A stretch of DNA of 64,000 nucleotides from Chelatococcus sp. YT9 (GTDB lineage: Bacteria > Pseudomonadota > Alphaproteobacteria > Rhizobiales > Beijerinckiaceae). Position 1 is the first letter of the stretch; every line of letters starts with the position of its first letter. Positions 18,963 to 27,865 of this stretch are shown in pieces. The notes beneath the pieces are model-generated. The model was not told the origin of the DNA and ran no database searches. It saw only the letters and a program-made list of their open reading frames with translations. Position numbers and translations under genes: made by a program. The stretch lies in NCBI RefSeq assembly GCF_018398315.1, contig NZ_JAHBRW010000002.1, forward strand, positions 976,637 to 1,040,636, given 5' to 3'.

Positions 18963-21337
18963 ATCTTTCCCTTTGGCTCTGGCTGAGCGTTCAGCGCCTT
19001 GAATACGGTTTCCTGATCCATCGGCATCGCCGAGAGCCAGATGCCTGCCGCATCGTGAAGCGCGGCAGCGATGGCTGCCGGCACCGGGATCAAGCTTGCC
19101 TCGGCCACCCCCTTGGCACCGTAGGGCCCGCTGTCGTCGATATTCTCGACGAAGACAGTCTCGATCGTGCCCGGCGCGTCCTTCGGTCCGGCCAGAAGAT
19201 AGTCGCGGAAGCTGGGGTTCTGGATGTAGCCCCCGTTGCGCACGATCTTTTCGTAGAGCGCCATGCCGAGACCCATCACCACGCCCCCCTCGATCTGGCC
19301 TTCCGCTCCCATCGGATTGACGAGCCTTCCCGCGTCATGCGCGGCCCAGAAATGCGGCACCGCGATCTTGCCGGTCTCAGTGTCAACCTCGATCTCCGCG
19401 AGTTGGGTCGCATAGGTGTAGGTCGGGTACGGATTGCCGTTGAAGGTGACGAAGTCGAGCGCGCTGTCGGGATTGAAGACGCCGTAGGCCTTCAGCGTCT
19501 TCAGCTTGTCGCCGAGGGCGGCGCAGATGTCCGCGAACTCGTGCACCTCGTTCGACAGGTGGATACGATCGTCGTCGAGCCGCACCTGGTCGAGCGGCAG
19601 GGCGTAATGTTCGGCTACCATCTCGCGGAACTGGCGGGCGAAGTCACGTCCCGCCACCAGTGCCGCATTCCCGGAAAAATAGGTGGTGCGAGAAGCCGAG
19701 GTCGGCCCCGAGTCATCCGTCTTGGTGGAATCGCCGCTGACCACGCGGATGCGGGCAATCGAGATCCCCGCGGCATCCGCCGCGATCTGCGCCAGCGTCG
19801 TGTCTGAACCGGGCCCGATGTCAGGTGTGCCGCAATTGGCGATCACCGTACCATCGGCCAGAACTTCCAGCCGCGCGGTCGAAGGGTTGCGCACGCCGCT
19901 GTATCCGATGCCGTAGCCGAGCGAGGCCAGCCCCAGGCCTCGCTTGATGCCGCCGGCAAGCGTCATTTTGTCGAGCTCGGCCTTGCGCGCCTCATAGATC
20001 GGCTCGATCACGTCCAGCGTCTTCGTGAAGCCGACCGCGCTCAGCGTCTGACCGGTGAGCGTTGAGGTGCCGTTCTTGACCGCATTGATGCGGCGAATCT
20101 GGATCGGGCTCATGCCGATCTTCTCGGCCAGTTTGTTGATCTGCGATTCCGTCGCAAAGGCGAGCTTGACGATGCCGAAGCTGCGCATGGCCCCGGCCGT
20201 CATGTTGTTGGTGAAGGTGGTGCAGATATGCGCCTTGATGTTGGGAATGTCGTAGGGAAGCGCCGTGTGCACGACACATCGGCCGGCGACGATCGGACTA
20301 TAGGATGTGTAAGCACCACCGTCGGCAAGGATATCCATATCGATGGCTGTTATCCGGCCGTCCTTCATGCCGCCGAGGCGGTGGCGGATGGTCATGGTGT
20401 GGCGCTTGGTCGTCGAGGAGAAGACCTCCTCCGCATCCAGCACCATCTTCACCGGCCTGCCCGTCGCCATTGTGATAAGGCAGGTCACACATTCGATCGT
20501 GTTGTCGATCTTGCCGCCGAAGGCCCCACCGACCACGGTCTGAATGACGCGGATCCTGTCGTGGGGAAGGCCGGTGACACGCTCCAGCTGCTTGTGGTGG
20601 AAATGGGGATACTGGGTGGAGACGAGCAGCGTCAGCACGCCATCCTCGTCGAAGAAGGAAATGCCGGACTGCGCTTCCAGGAAGCAGTGATCGATCGGCT
20701 CGTTGACATAGGTGCCTTCGATGACGAAGTCAGCCTCTGCCAGTGCCTTTTCGACGTCGCCGCGCTCCTTCGAGAGGTTGGCGATGATGTTGCCTTGCGG
20801 ATGAAGCAGAGGCGCGCCCTCTGCCAGCGCCGCGGAAGGCGTGAGCACCGCTGGCGTCTCGTCATACACGACCTCGACCAAAGTGGCGGCGTATTCCGCC
20901 ACCTCCTTGCTTTCGGCCGCGATCACTGCGATTGGCTCGCCGACATGGCGTACGATGTCCTTCGCTAGGATCGGTGTGTCCTCCACCAGCGAGCCGACAT
21001 GCAAGCGGGCCGGATCGATGTCGGCCGCCGTCAGAATGTAAACGACTCCAGGCACGGCCCGTGCGGCGGTTACATCGACCGACACGAGCCTGGCGGAAGG
21101 CACGGTGCTACGCACGAAGCGGCCATGGAGCATGTTCGGCATCGTGATATTCGGTGCATAGCGCGCCTTGCCGCGCACTTTGTAGAGCACGTCGTTCCGC
21201 GGCACGCTGCGGCCGACATAGGTCGGCGTCTGGCCGTCCTCATGGGCGGGATCGGCAAAGCCTTTGTACAGCTTTTGCCACGGGCGCTGCTCGGCCACGC
21301 CGCCCAAGGCAAATTTTTCGCCGCTCTCGTCAATCAT
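18959..21337 (-). CDS. molybdenum hydroxylase large subunit (CoxL/xanthine dehydrogenase family)
   Basis: Catalytic subunit of 792 residues binding the molybdopterin cofactor. It has the VGGAFGGK cofactor loop, RSFG at about 385-388 and the catalytic glutamate in GAKGVAEAS at Glu746. The AYRCSFR loop of true carbon monoxide dehydrogenase is absent, so this is a hydroxylase of aldehydes or N-heterocycles rather than a CO oxidiser. The ATG at 21337 follows a GGGTGG ribosome site and lies 26 bp from a palindromic operator (21364-21376). Family members attack carbons next to ring nitrogen, for example in nicotine, nicotinate and purines, with oxygen from water. The substrate is inferred, not seen. 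Confidence 0.93.
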   Translation of the reverse strand: MIDESGEKFALGGVAEQRPWQKLYKGFADPAHEDGQTPTYVGRSVPRNDVLYKVRGKARYAPNITMPNMLHGRFVRSTVPSARLVSVDVTAARAVPGVVYILTAADIDPARLHVGSLVEDTPILAKDIVRHVGEPIAVIAAESKEVAEYAATLVEVVYDETPAVLTPSAALAEGAPLLHPQGNIIANLSKERGDVEKALAEADFVIEGTYVNEPIDHCFLEAQSGISFFDEDGVLTLLVSTQYPHFHHKQLERVTGLPHDRIRVIQTVVGGAFGGKIDNTIECVTCLITMATGRPVKMVLDAEEVFSSTTKRHTMTIRHRLGGMKDGRITAIDMDILADGGAYTSYSPIVAGRCVVHTALPYDIPNIKAHICTTFTNNMTAGAMRSFGIVKLAFATESQINKLAEKIGMSPIQIRRINAVKNGTSTLTGQTLSAVGFTKTLDVIEPIYEARKAELDKMTLAGGIKRGLGLASLGYGIGYSGVRNPSTARLEVLADGTVIANCGTPDIGPGSDTTLAQIAADAAGISIARIRVVSGDSTKTDDSGPTSASRTTYFSGNAALVAGRDFARQFREMVAEHYALPLDQVRLDDDRIHLSNEVHEFADICAALGDKLKTLKAYGVFNPDSALDFVTFNGNPYPTYTYATQLAEIEVDTETGKIAVPHFWAAHDAGRLVNPMGAEGQIEGGVVMGLGMALYEKIVRNGGYIQNPSFRDYLLAGPKDAPGTIETVFVENIDDSGPYGAKGVAEASLIPVPAAIAAALHDAAGIWLSAMPMDQETVFKALNAQPEPKGKM

Positions 21338-21363
21338 TGAAAACCACCCGAAGAAACTCGTTG

Positions 21364-21376
21364 ATTGTCATACAAT
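21364..21376. promoter_or_regulatory. operator palindrome, site 1 (molybdenum hydroxylase-GntR operon / hydrolase)
   Basis: ATTGTCATACAAT is a perfect inverted repeat of ATTGT with a 3-nt spacer. It lies 26 bp upstream of the large-subunit start and 138 bp upstream of the divergent hydrolase gene, so one site could serve both. Because the GntR gene is in the leftward operon, this would be the autoregulatory site. Confidence 0.7.
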
Positions 21377-21514
21377 TATATGCTTGATCGAGCTTATGCA
21401 AGCCGCATCGCGATGTGGCTGCAATTGAAGAGCAGGCCACACCGGCTTGCTACGGCGGCCACGAGCAACTGCGCCATTTCAATAAGGCTCATAGAAACAG
21501 GAGCTTAGTAAGCG

Positions 21515-22618
21515 ATGCTGAACATTTTTCCGGGCGAGCGCGATTGGGCAATCCAGACGGAGCGGCTGATTGCTCAGGCCGCCTATCGGGGCTCCGATAT
21601 CTTTGAATGCGACCGTGCCGCAAAGCGCATCAAGGAAGGGGACTTCGAAAGCTTCCACCATGAATGGCACGAACTCGGCCGCGAGACCGAGGAGGCGGGA
21701 CGCAAGGCGCTTGAGGCCGGCGACATCGAGACCGCGAAGTACCGGCTCTATCGCGCCTCAAATTATTATCGCCACGCCGATTTCTTCCTGCTCGGTACAG
21801 ACGAGCGGAAAATCGCCAATTTTCGTAAGACAAAACGCTGCTTCGAAGATGCAATTAAGTATGATGCCGATCGGGTCGAAGCCGTTCAGGTGACCTGCGG
21901 CGCCGACATCTATGACGGTTACTATGTCTTTCCGAAGAAGGGCAAAGAAAAGTCGCCGGCCGTGCTTATGCTTGGCGGCGCGGATTCGCTGGCAGAGGAA
22001 ATCTTCTTCTGGGGAACTCAGGAGTTGGCCGACCGCGGCATCGGCGTGCTGATTCTGGATACCCCCGGCCGCGGCTCGAGCCTGCGACTGCGGCACATCC
22101 ATTCCCGCCCGGACTACGAAGTTCCGGTGAAGGCGGCGATTGATTACTTGGAAGCCCGGCCTGATGTGGATCCGGATCGGATCGGCTGTGTCGGCGTTTC
22201 CATGGCGGGGTATTATGCGCCGCGCGGCACTGCTTTCGAGCCGCGTATCAAGGCGTTGGTGCTTTGGTGTGCCTGCTATGACATCCTAGAAGAGCTCTAC
22301 AATTTCTACCCGCCGATCCAGAAGCAGATCCAGTGGATCCTCGGCGTCGACAACGACGCGCAAGCGCGCGAAAAGCTCAAGGATTTCAACATGAAGGGCA
22401 TCGCGCACCAGATCAGGTGCCCGACGCTGATCTCGCACGGCGCCGGCGATGTTGTGATGGACGTCAAGGGCGCGCGTCGCCTCTACGACGAGATCGGAAG
22501 CACTGACAAGGTTCTGAAGATCTGGGAAGGCGACGAGGGCGGCGCCGTCCATTGCAACTACGATAACTGGTCTATCTCCATCCCCTTCATGTTCGATTGG
22601 CTCGCTAAACGCCTGTGA
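21515..22618 (+). CDS. alpha/beta hydrolase similar to 2,6-dihydroxypseudooxynicotine hydrolase
   Basis: A 367-residue hydrolase with a helical N-terminal domain (about 1-130, including YRLYRASNYYRHADFFLLG) and an alpha/beta-hydrolase core. The nucleophile elbow is GVSMAG with Ser229; an acid (Asp in SHGAGDVVMD) and His346 complete a plausible triad. The helical lid plus core and the overall length match the carbon-carbon hydrolase of bacterial nicotine breakdown (DHPONH) and the related FrsA/DUF1100 group. It is divergent from the molybdenum hydroxylase operon and shares its operator. In nicotine pathways the same two enzyme types work one after the other, so a similar order is inferred here. 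Confidence 0.82.
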   Translation: MLNIFPGERDWAIQTERLIAQAAYRGSDIFECDRAAKRIKEGDFESFHHEWHELGRETEEAGRKALEAGDIETAKYRLYRASNYYRHADFFLLGTDERKIANFRKTKRCFEDAIKYDADRVEAVQVTCGADIYDGYYVFPKKGKEKSPAVLMLGGADSLAEEIFFWGTQELADRGIGVLILDTPGRGSSLRLRHIHSRPDYEVPVKAAIDYLEARPDVDPDRIGCVGVSMAGYYAPRGTAFEPRIKALVLWCACYDILEELYNFYPPIQKQIQWILGVDNDAQAREKLKDFNMKGIAHQIRCPTLISHGAGDVVMDVKGARRLYDEIGSTDKVLKIWEGDEGGAVHCNYDNWSISIPFMFDWLAKRL

Positions 22619-22629
22619 TAGCCGTTGAG

Positions 22630-22654
22630 GGATGGCGGGATCAGCCCGCCATCC
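22630..22654 (+). terminator. 10-bp perfect stem-loop after the hydrolase gene
   Basis: GGATGGCGGG pairs fully with CCCGCCATCC around a 5-nt loop, starting 12 bp after the hydrolase stop. No U-rich tail follows; instead operator site 2 begins two bases later. It probably ends or attenuates the hydrolase transcript just before the next promoter. Confidence 0.65.
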
Positions 22655-22655
22655 G

Positions 22656-22668
22656 ATTGTAAGACAAT
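22656..22668. promoter_or_regulatory. operator palindrome, site 2 (AA_synth-enamidase operon)
   Basis: ATTGTAAGACAAT is a perfect ATTGT/ACAAT inverted repeat with a 3-nt spacer, 68 bp upstream of the next start codon. It is the same design as sites 1 and 5. Confidence 0.7.
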
Positions 22669-22736
22669 ATGAAGAATGCTAAGAGGGGATATGACATGTG
22701 GCGAGTGCGCGCGAGCGCCCCTCTGGAGAGCAGGCA

Positions 22737-23315
22737 ATGGAATTGACCATCAGACGGTCTTTCACGATCGTTGAAGACAGGATGATCGACGAGGGAAAGA
22801 AGGCCGATCTCATCCAACGCAAGGCAGCTTGTGTGCTCGTCGTGGCCAATCCCTTCGTCGGCCGCTATGTCGAGGACCTCGGTCCGCTGATCGACGCCAG
22901 CGTGTCACTTGGCGAGCGGCTTGGGCAGATGGTCGTGGCGGCCATGGGTGACTACTCCGTCCAAGGTTATGGAAAAGGCGGGCTGGTCGGGCTCGGCGGC
23001 GAGCAGGAGCATGCCAACGCCCTGTTGACGACCGTCTTTGCCAATCCGATCCGCGAGGCTGTCGGGGGCGGCAAGTCCTGGATTTCGTCGTTCCAGAAGC
23101 GAGTGCCGCCAGGCATGCAGATCGACATCCCGATGGCCTGCAAGGATGCGCTTTACGTCCGCTCGCATTACGACGGCATGACGCTCATGCTTCCCGATAC
23201 GCCCGCGCCCGACGAGATCGCAGTCATCTTCTGTGTGACCAATCGCGGGCGCATCAATGCGCGCGTCGGCGGCATCAAGCACGAGGAGATGCGCGGCGTG
23301 GACGGACTGGTTTGA
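22737..23315 (+). CDS. amino acid synthesis (AA_synth/DUF1185) family protein
   Basis: A 192-residue protein starting at 22737 (MELTIRRSF) after a GGAGAG site. Recognised blocks are VVANPFVGRYVEDL, GKGGLVGLGGEQEHANALLTT, GGGKSWISS and MACKDALYVRSHYDG, which characterise the AA_synth family. No reaction is firmly established for the family, despite the name. It is followed 18 bp later by an enamidase gene and is likely co-transcribed with it, so a role in ring or amide processing of the same compound is inferred. Confidence 0.8.
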   Translation: MELTIRRSFTIVEDRMIDEGKKADLIQRKAACVLVVANPFVGRYVEDLGPLIDASVSLGERLGQMVVAAMGDYSVQGYGKGGLVGLGGEQEHANALLTTVFANPIREAVGGGKSWISSFQKRVPPGMQIDIPMACKDALYVRSHYDGMTLMLPDTPAPDEIAVIFCVTNRGRINARVGGIKHEEMRGVDGLV

Positions 23316-23333
23316 CAGCGAGCGGGGAACAGC

Positions 23334-24530
23334 ATGCGGGTTGCAATCACCAACATCGGCAGGATCGTGTCGGGAAACTGGCGAGCCCCCTTCGCGGCGG
23401 GCGACACGCTGATCCTCGACAACGGCCTGATCAGCCACGTGGGCACCGCTTCGCCGGAGCTCATGAAAGATTGCGACGTGACGGTGGACGCCGCCGGCAC
23501 GGTCGCCATGCCAGGGCTGATCGATTCGCATGTGCACATCACCTTCGGAGACTACACGCCGCGCCAAAAGACGGTGGGCTTCCTCGAGAGCTATGTCCAC
23601 GGCGGCACGACGACGTCGATTACCGCGTCGGAAGTGCATGTCCCCGGCCGGCCGAAGGACCGCGACGGGGTAAAGGCGCTGGCGGTGGCCGCTCACAAGA
23701 GCTTCAAGGATTATCGGCCGGGCGGCATGCGGGTGCACGCCGGGTCCATCATCCTCGAACCCGACCTGGTTGAAAGCGACTTCGCCGATATTGCCGCCAA
23801 GGGGGTTTGGCTCGCCAAGGCCGGCTTCGGTGCTTTTGCCACGCCCTACGGCTACATCGAACAGGTGCGTTGGGCGAAGGAGGCCGGCATGGTCACGACC
23901 GTGCACACGGGCGGCTCCTCCATTCCCGGCTCTTCCGGCATCTGGGCGGACCATGTCATCGCGATGGACGCGGATGTGTCCTTCCATGTCAACGGCGGGC
24001 CCGTCGCCATGCCCGATGCCGATTTCGCGCGACTGGTCGATGAGAGCCGCATCGCGCTGCAATGCTGCACGGCGGGCAATCTGCGCACGCTCTTGATGGT
24101 CGCCGATCTGGCCGTGAAGGCCGAGTGCTTCGACCGGCTGCTTGTGGCCACGGACACGCCGACGGGCAGTGGAATCATGCCGCTCGGCATGTTCTACACG
24201 ATCACCCACCTCGCTAGCCTCGGCAAGATGCCGGTGGAATGGGCGATCGCCGCCGCCACGGGCAACAATGCTGCCGTTTACCGGCTGAACAGCGGAATCA
24301 TTGCGCCGGGGCGCGATGCGGACGTGCTCCTGATCGACGCATGCGCCGGCGGCGCCAAGAATGACGCGCTCTCAGCCATCGCCAATGGGGACGTACCGGC
24401 GGTCTCGGCCGTCTTCACCGATGGTGTGCCGCGCTTCGTCGGGCGCAGCCGGAACACTCCGGCCGGGATGCGCAGCGTGCGCGTGGCCGAGAGCCGCATC
24501 ATGCAGGACTTCAGCGCCGCCACGCATTGA
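23334..24530 (+). CDS. enamidase-like amidohydrolase (cyclic amide hydrolase)
   Basis: Metal-dependent amidohydrolase of 398 residues. It carries the HxH pair in DSHVHI (about residue 64), a metal/active-site His in VHTGGSSIPGSS, a further His in FHVNGGP and an Asp in TDTPTGSG. The blocks GDYTPRQKT and VPGRPKDRDG strongly resemble, from memory, the enamidase of anaerobic nicotinate breakdown in Eubacterium barkeri, which opens the lactam ring of 6-oxo-tetrahydronicotinate. A similar ring-opening of a partly reduced cyclic enamide is therefore proposed; the exact substrate is unknown. It sits between the AA_synth and alcohol dehydrogenase genes. Confidence 0.85.
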   Translation: MRVAITNIGRIVSGNWRAPFAAGDTLILDNGLISHVGTASPELMKDCDVTVDAAGTVAMPGLIDSHVHITFGDYTPRQKTVGFLESYVHGGTTTSITASEVHVPGRPKDRDGVKALAVAAHKSFKDYRPGGMRVHAGSIILEPDLVESDFADIAAKGVWLAKAGFGAFATPYGYIEQVRWAKEAGMVTTVHTGGSSIPGSSGIWADHVIAMDADVSFHVNGGPVAMPDADFARLVDESRIALQCCTAGNLRTLLMVADLAVKAECFDRLLVATDTPTGSGIMPLGMFYTITHLASLGKMPVEWAIAAATGNNAAVYRLNSGIIAPGRDADVLLIDACAGGAKNDALSAIANGDVPAVSAVFTDGVPRFVGRSRNTPAGMRSVRVAESRIMQDFSAATH

Positions 24531-24555
24531 AGTGGTCATCGCCAAGGGAGGAATC

Positions 24556-25644
24556 ATGAGGATCGAGGCGGCCATAGCCTATCCGGAGACTGAGCGGTTC
24601 GTGCTCGCTTCGGTCGAACTGGAAGAGCCGCGCGAGACCGAAGTCATGGTGCGGCTGGTCGCCACCGGCATCTGTCACACCGACCTCAAGATGCTGCACA
24701 CGCCGGGAACGGTGCCTCGCCCAATCGTGCTGGGCCACGAGGGAGCGGGCATTGTCGCGAAGGTGGGGTCAGGCGTCACCAAGGTGAAGCCCGGGGACCA
24801 TGTCGTGATGAGCATCAATTCTTGTGGCCACTGCGGCAATTGCCGGCAGTCCATGCCCTCCTATTGCGAGGACCTTTTTGCGCGCAATTTCAGCGGCACG
24901 CGGCCGGATGGAACGACCGCGTTGGCACGCGAGGGTGAGCACCTCTACAGCCATTTCTTCGGTCAGTCCTCGCTTGCTACCTATTGCATCGCGACCGAGC
25001 GCAATGTCATCCCTGTGCCGCATGACCTTCCGCTGGAAACGCTCGCGCCGCTGGGGTGCGGCATCCAAACAGGGGCTGGCGCCATCCTCAACGTATTGAA
25101 GCCGCAGCCGGGGTCGTCCATCGCCATTGCCGGAACGGGGCCAGTGGGCCTCAGCGCCATCATGGCCGCGAAGCTATCCGGGGCGACCACGATCGTCGCG
25201 GTCGACACGCGCGACAGCCGGCTGGAGATGGCGCGCGAAATGGGCGCCACCCATGCGGTCAATCCGGTCGGTCAAGACCTGACGGCCGCGATCCGCGCCG
25301 CATCTGGCCCGACCGATTGGGCCCTCGACACGACTGGTAATGTCGACGTGGTCAACGGCCTTGTCGCCGCGCTCAACCCGCGCGGCACATGCGGCGTGGT
25401 GTCCAACGGCCGTTCGGCGACCCCGATCAACTTCCACCCCCTGATCTTCGGCGGCCGCTCGATAACCGGGATAGCGCAGGGTGGCGCTGACCCTGAAAGC
25501 TTTATCCCACGCATGATCGCGCTGCACCGTGAGGGAAAGTTTCCCTTCGACCGCATGATCACCCGCTATGCCTTCCGCGACCTCAACAAGGCTTGTGACG
25601 ACGCCATGTCGGGTGAGGTTCTGAAGCCCGTCGTGATTTTTTAG
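24556..25644 (+). CDS. zinc-dependent alcohol dehydrogenase (MDR family)
   Basis: A 362-residue medium-chain dehydrogenase. The start at 24556 follows GGGAGG; the longer open frame is a shadow of the enamidase gene. Catalytic zinc ligands are in [11 protein letters not shown] (Cys) and GHEGAG (His-Glu). The structural zinc site has four cysteines in [15 protein letters not shown]. The NAD(P) fold begins [12 protein letters not shown], and an Asp (VAVDTRDS) at the end of strand 2 favours NAD. The sequence resembles aryl-alcohol dehydrogenases. With the aldehyde dehydrogenase downstream it could take an alcohol product to the acid. Confidence 0.92.
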   Translation: MRIEAAIAYPETERFVLASVELEEPRETEVMVRLVATGICHTDLKMLHTPGTVPRPIVLGHEGAGIVAKVGSGVTKVKPGDHVVMSINSCGHCGNCRQSMPSYCEDLFARNFSGTRPDGTTALAREGEHLYSHFFGQSSLATYCIATERNVIPVPHDLPLETLAPLGCGIQTGAGAILNVLKPQPGSSIAIAGTGPVGLSAIMAAKLSGATTIVAVDTRDSRLEMAREMGATHAVNPVGQDLTAAIRAASGPTDWALDTTGNVDVVNGLVAALNPRGTCGVVSNGRSATPINFHPLIFGGRSITGIAQGGADPESFIPRMIALHREGKFPFDRMITRYAFRDLNKACDDAMSGEVLKPVVIF

Positions 25645-25718
25645 CGGGTCCGTCGTGCGCCGCTGAGGAAGGTCGCGCGGTTTGCGCGTGGGACCACGCA
25701 TGAAAGCGAGTTTCTTGG

Positions 25719-26357
25719 ATGAGCATGCTTGGCATTGGCGACACCGCCCCTGACTTCCACGCTGAAACATCAGAGGGGCCGATCGACTTCTACGACTTTG
25801 CGGCCGACGGCTGGGTGGTGCTGTTCTCGCATCCACATTTCTTCCGGCCCGTTTGCGTGTCGGAAATGGGACAGGCATCGAGACTGGCGCCGGATTTCGT
25901 GGCGCTCGGCTGCAAGCTCCTGGCGGTCACTGTCGATCCACTCGATCGCTTCGAAGACTGGCAGGCCGATATCGTCAAGTCCGAGGCGACCGGCATACGT
26001 TTTCCGGTGGTCAGTGATCCGGAGCGACAGGTCACAGCACTCTACGGCCTGATCCACCCGGCCATGAGCCCCGAAGCGCCGACCCGCTCGGCTTATATCA
26101 TCGATCCGCAGCGCAGGGTGCGCGCGCTGCTTGCTTTCCCCTCCAGCATGGGGCGCGACTTCGCCTACATCCTGACACTCGTCAATTCGCTGCAGCTGAC
26201 CGACCGCGCCAAGGTAGCGTCACCCGCGGGTTGGCGTCCCGGTGACGAGATGGCGATCGTACCCGGCCTGTCCGCGGAGGAACTGTCAAGCCGTTTCCCG
26301 GCCGGCTGGCGGGAGGCCACACCCTATCTGCGCTACGTGCAGATCCCGTCGAAATAA
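25719..26357 (+). CDS. peroxiredoxin-like protein (Prx6/AhpE type) with altered active site
   Basis: A 212-residue thioredoxin-fold protein of the 1-Cys Prx6 group: opening GDTAPDFHAETSEG, core block GCKLLAVTVDPLDRFEDWQADI and the C-terminal dimerisation part with WRPGDEMAIVPGLS. The peroxidatic cysteine is kept in FFRPVCVSEMG, but the invariant Thr of the PxxxTxxC motif is Arg. This Thr positions the peroxide, so the protein may be a poor peroxidase or have another role. The start could equally be the in-frame ATG at 25725, which has a slightly better upstream purine run. It is 74 bp after the alcohol dehydrogenase, probably the end of that operon. Confidence 0.85.
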   Translation: MSMLGIGDTAPDFHAETSEGPIDFYDFAADGWVVLFSHPHFFRPVCVSEMGQASRLAPDFVALGCKLLAVTVDPLDRFEDWQADIVKSEATGIRFPVVSDPERQVTALYGLIHPAMSPEAPTRSAYIIDPQRRVRALLAFPSSMGRDFAYILTLVNSLQLTDRAKVASPAGWRPGDEMAIVPGLSAEELSSRFPAGWREATPYLRYVQIPSK

Positions 26358-26386
26358 CCCCGGGAGTTGACAGCGGCGCGCTGCGT

Positions 26387-26405
26387 ATGATTGTATGGCA
26401 ATCAT
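26387..26405. promoter_or_regulatory. operator palindrome, site 3 (aldehyde dehydrogenase operon)
   Basis: ATGATTGTATGGCAATCAT has 7-bp arms (ATGATTG/CAATCAT) around the shared core ATTGTATGGCAAT, one base off the consensus. It ends 19 bp before the ATG, so a bound repressor would block initiation directly. Confidence 0.7.
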
Positions 26406-26424
26406 AAACAAGGCGGGATAGACC

Positions 26425-27852
26425 ATGGACGCTAGGCAGTTCTACATCGACGGCGCGTGGGTCGATCCGCTCACCGCCTCCCGGCCTTTCGCGATCGTTA
26501 GCCCGCTCACCGAGCAGCAGTCCGGTGAGCTGATCCTGGGGTCGGCGGCCGATGTCGATCGTGCCGTTACCGCCGCGCGCAAGGCCCTGCCCGAATGGGC
26601 CGCGTGGTCTCGCGCGGAGCGCATGGCCATCCTCGATCGCATCGTCAGGTGCTACAACCGTCGCATCGACGAGGTCGCCCGCGTTATTGCCGAGGAGATC
26701 GGCGCGCCCCTTTGGTTCGCCCGCGACGTGCAGGCCGTCGGCGTTGCCACGCAGTTCAGCGTGATGCGCCGCATCCTCGAGACCTACGCGTTCGAGCATT
26801 ACATCGGCACGACGTTGATCCGGCGTGAGCCCTTCGGCGTCTGCGGCCTGATTACCGCCTGGAACTGGCCACTGAACCTGATCGCCGGGAAGCTGGCGCC
26901 GGCACTCGCCACCGGCTGCACCGTCGTCCTGAAGCCCAGCGAATATGCGCCGCTGAGCACACTGATCCTCACCGAGGTTCTGGAGGAGGCCGGCCTTCCC
27001 AAGGGCGTCTTCAATATGGTGCAGGGAACCGGCGCCGAAGTCGGCGAGGCGATCGCGGGGCATTCGGGCATCGATATGGTGTCGATCACCGGTTCCACCC
27101 GCGCTGGCGCCCTGGTTGCCAAGGCTGCCGCGGACACGGTCAAGCGCGTGCACCAGGAACTCGGCGGCAAGTCGGCCCACATCATCACGGCGGATGCCGA
27201 TCTGCAAGATGCCGTGCCCTGGGGCGTGGCGCGCTCGTTCATGAATTCCGGCCAGTCGTGCGAGGCACCGACCCGCATGCTGGTGCACCGCGACCAACTG
27301 GAGACGGTCAACGACCTCGCCAGGAAGGCGGCAGAGACCTACACGCTCGGTCACCCGTTCGATGACAACACCAAACTCGGACCACTGGTCAACGCGATCC
27401 AGTTCGAGCGCGCACAGGACCTGATCCAGTCCGGCATCGACCAGGGCGCGACGCTGGTTACCGGCGGCATCGGGCGGCCGGCCGAGCTCAACAGCGGCTA
27501 CTTCGTCAAGCCGACCGTCTTTTCCGATGTGAAACCCGACATGCGGATCGCGGTGGAGGAGATCTTTGCGCCGGTGCTGTCGATCATGCCCTATGAGACG
27601 ATCGACGAGGCGGTCGAGATCGCCAACAGCTCAGTCTACGGGCTGGCCGCCTATGTTCATGGCGAACACACCCACGCGACTGAACTTGCCTGCCGCCTGC
27701 AAGCCGGCAGGGTCTACATCAACGGCGCGGCCTCGCAATCCGACGTGCCGTTCGGCGGCTACAAGCAGTCCGGCAATGGACGGCAGAGTGGGATCTTCGG
27801 CTTCGAGGATTACCTCGAGATCAAGGCTGTCCTCGGCCATCGCAAATCCTGA
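26425..27852 (+). CDS. NAD(P)-dependent aldehyde dehydrogenase
   Basis: A 475-residue ALDH-superfamily enzyme. The cofactor and oxyanion residue region is TAWNWPLN (Asn), the general base is Glu245 in QELGGKSAH, the nucleophile is Cys279 in NSGQSCEAPTRM, and the C-terminal IFAPVLSIMPY and FGGYKQSGNGRQSG are standard. Length and order fit a substrate-broad aliphatic/aromatic ALDH. It is the first gene behind operator site 3 and is followed 13 bp later by a flavin monooxygenase. It probably oxidises an aldehyde intermediate of the island pathway. Confidence 0.95.
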   Translation: MDARQFYIDGAWVDPLTASRPFAIVSPLTEQQSGELILGSAADVDRAVTAARKALPEWAAWSRAERMAILDRIVRCYNRRIDEVARVIAEEIGAPLWFARDVQAVGVATQFSVMRRILETYAFEHYIGTTLIRREPFGVCGLITAWNWPLNLIAGKLAPALATGCTVVLKPSEYAPLSTLILTEVLEEAGLPKGVFNMVQGTGAEVGEAIAGHSGIDMVSITGSTRAGALVAKAAADTVKRVHQELGGKSAHIITADADLQDAVPWGVARSFMNSGQSCEAPTRMLVHRDQLETVNDLARKAAETYTLGHPFDDNTKLGPLVNAIQFERAQDLIQSGIDQGATLVTGGIGRPAELNSGYFVKPTVFSDVKPDMRIAVEEIFAPVLSIMPYETIDEAVEIANSSVYGLAAYVHGEHTHATELACRLQAGRVYINGAASQSDVPFGGYKQSGNGRQSGIFGFEDYLEIKAVLGHRKS

Positions 27853-27865
27853 GGGAGACCGGACC

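Noticed and set aside
18959-21337. Carbon monoxide dehydrogenase
   Set aside because: The large subunit lacks the AYRCSFR loop of true form I CO dehydrogenase and has RSFG instead, so another hydroxylase substrate is more likely despite the CoxLMS and CoxG names.
22905-24209. A 434-codon open frame on the minus strand
   Set aside because: Antisense to the AA_synth and enamidase genes; His/Asp/Arg-rich shadow composition and no recognisable fold.
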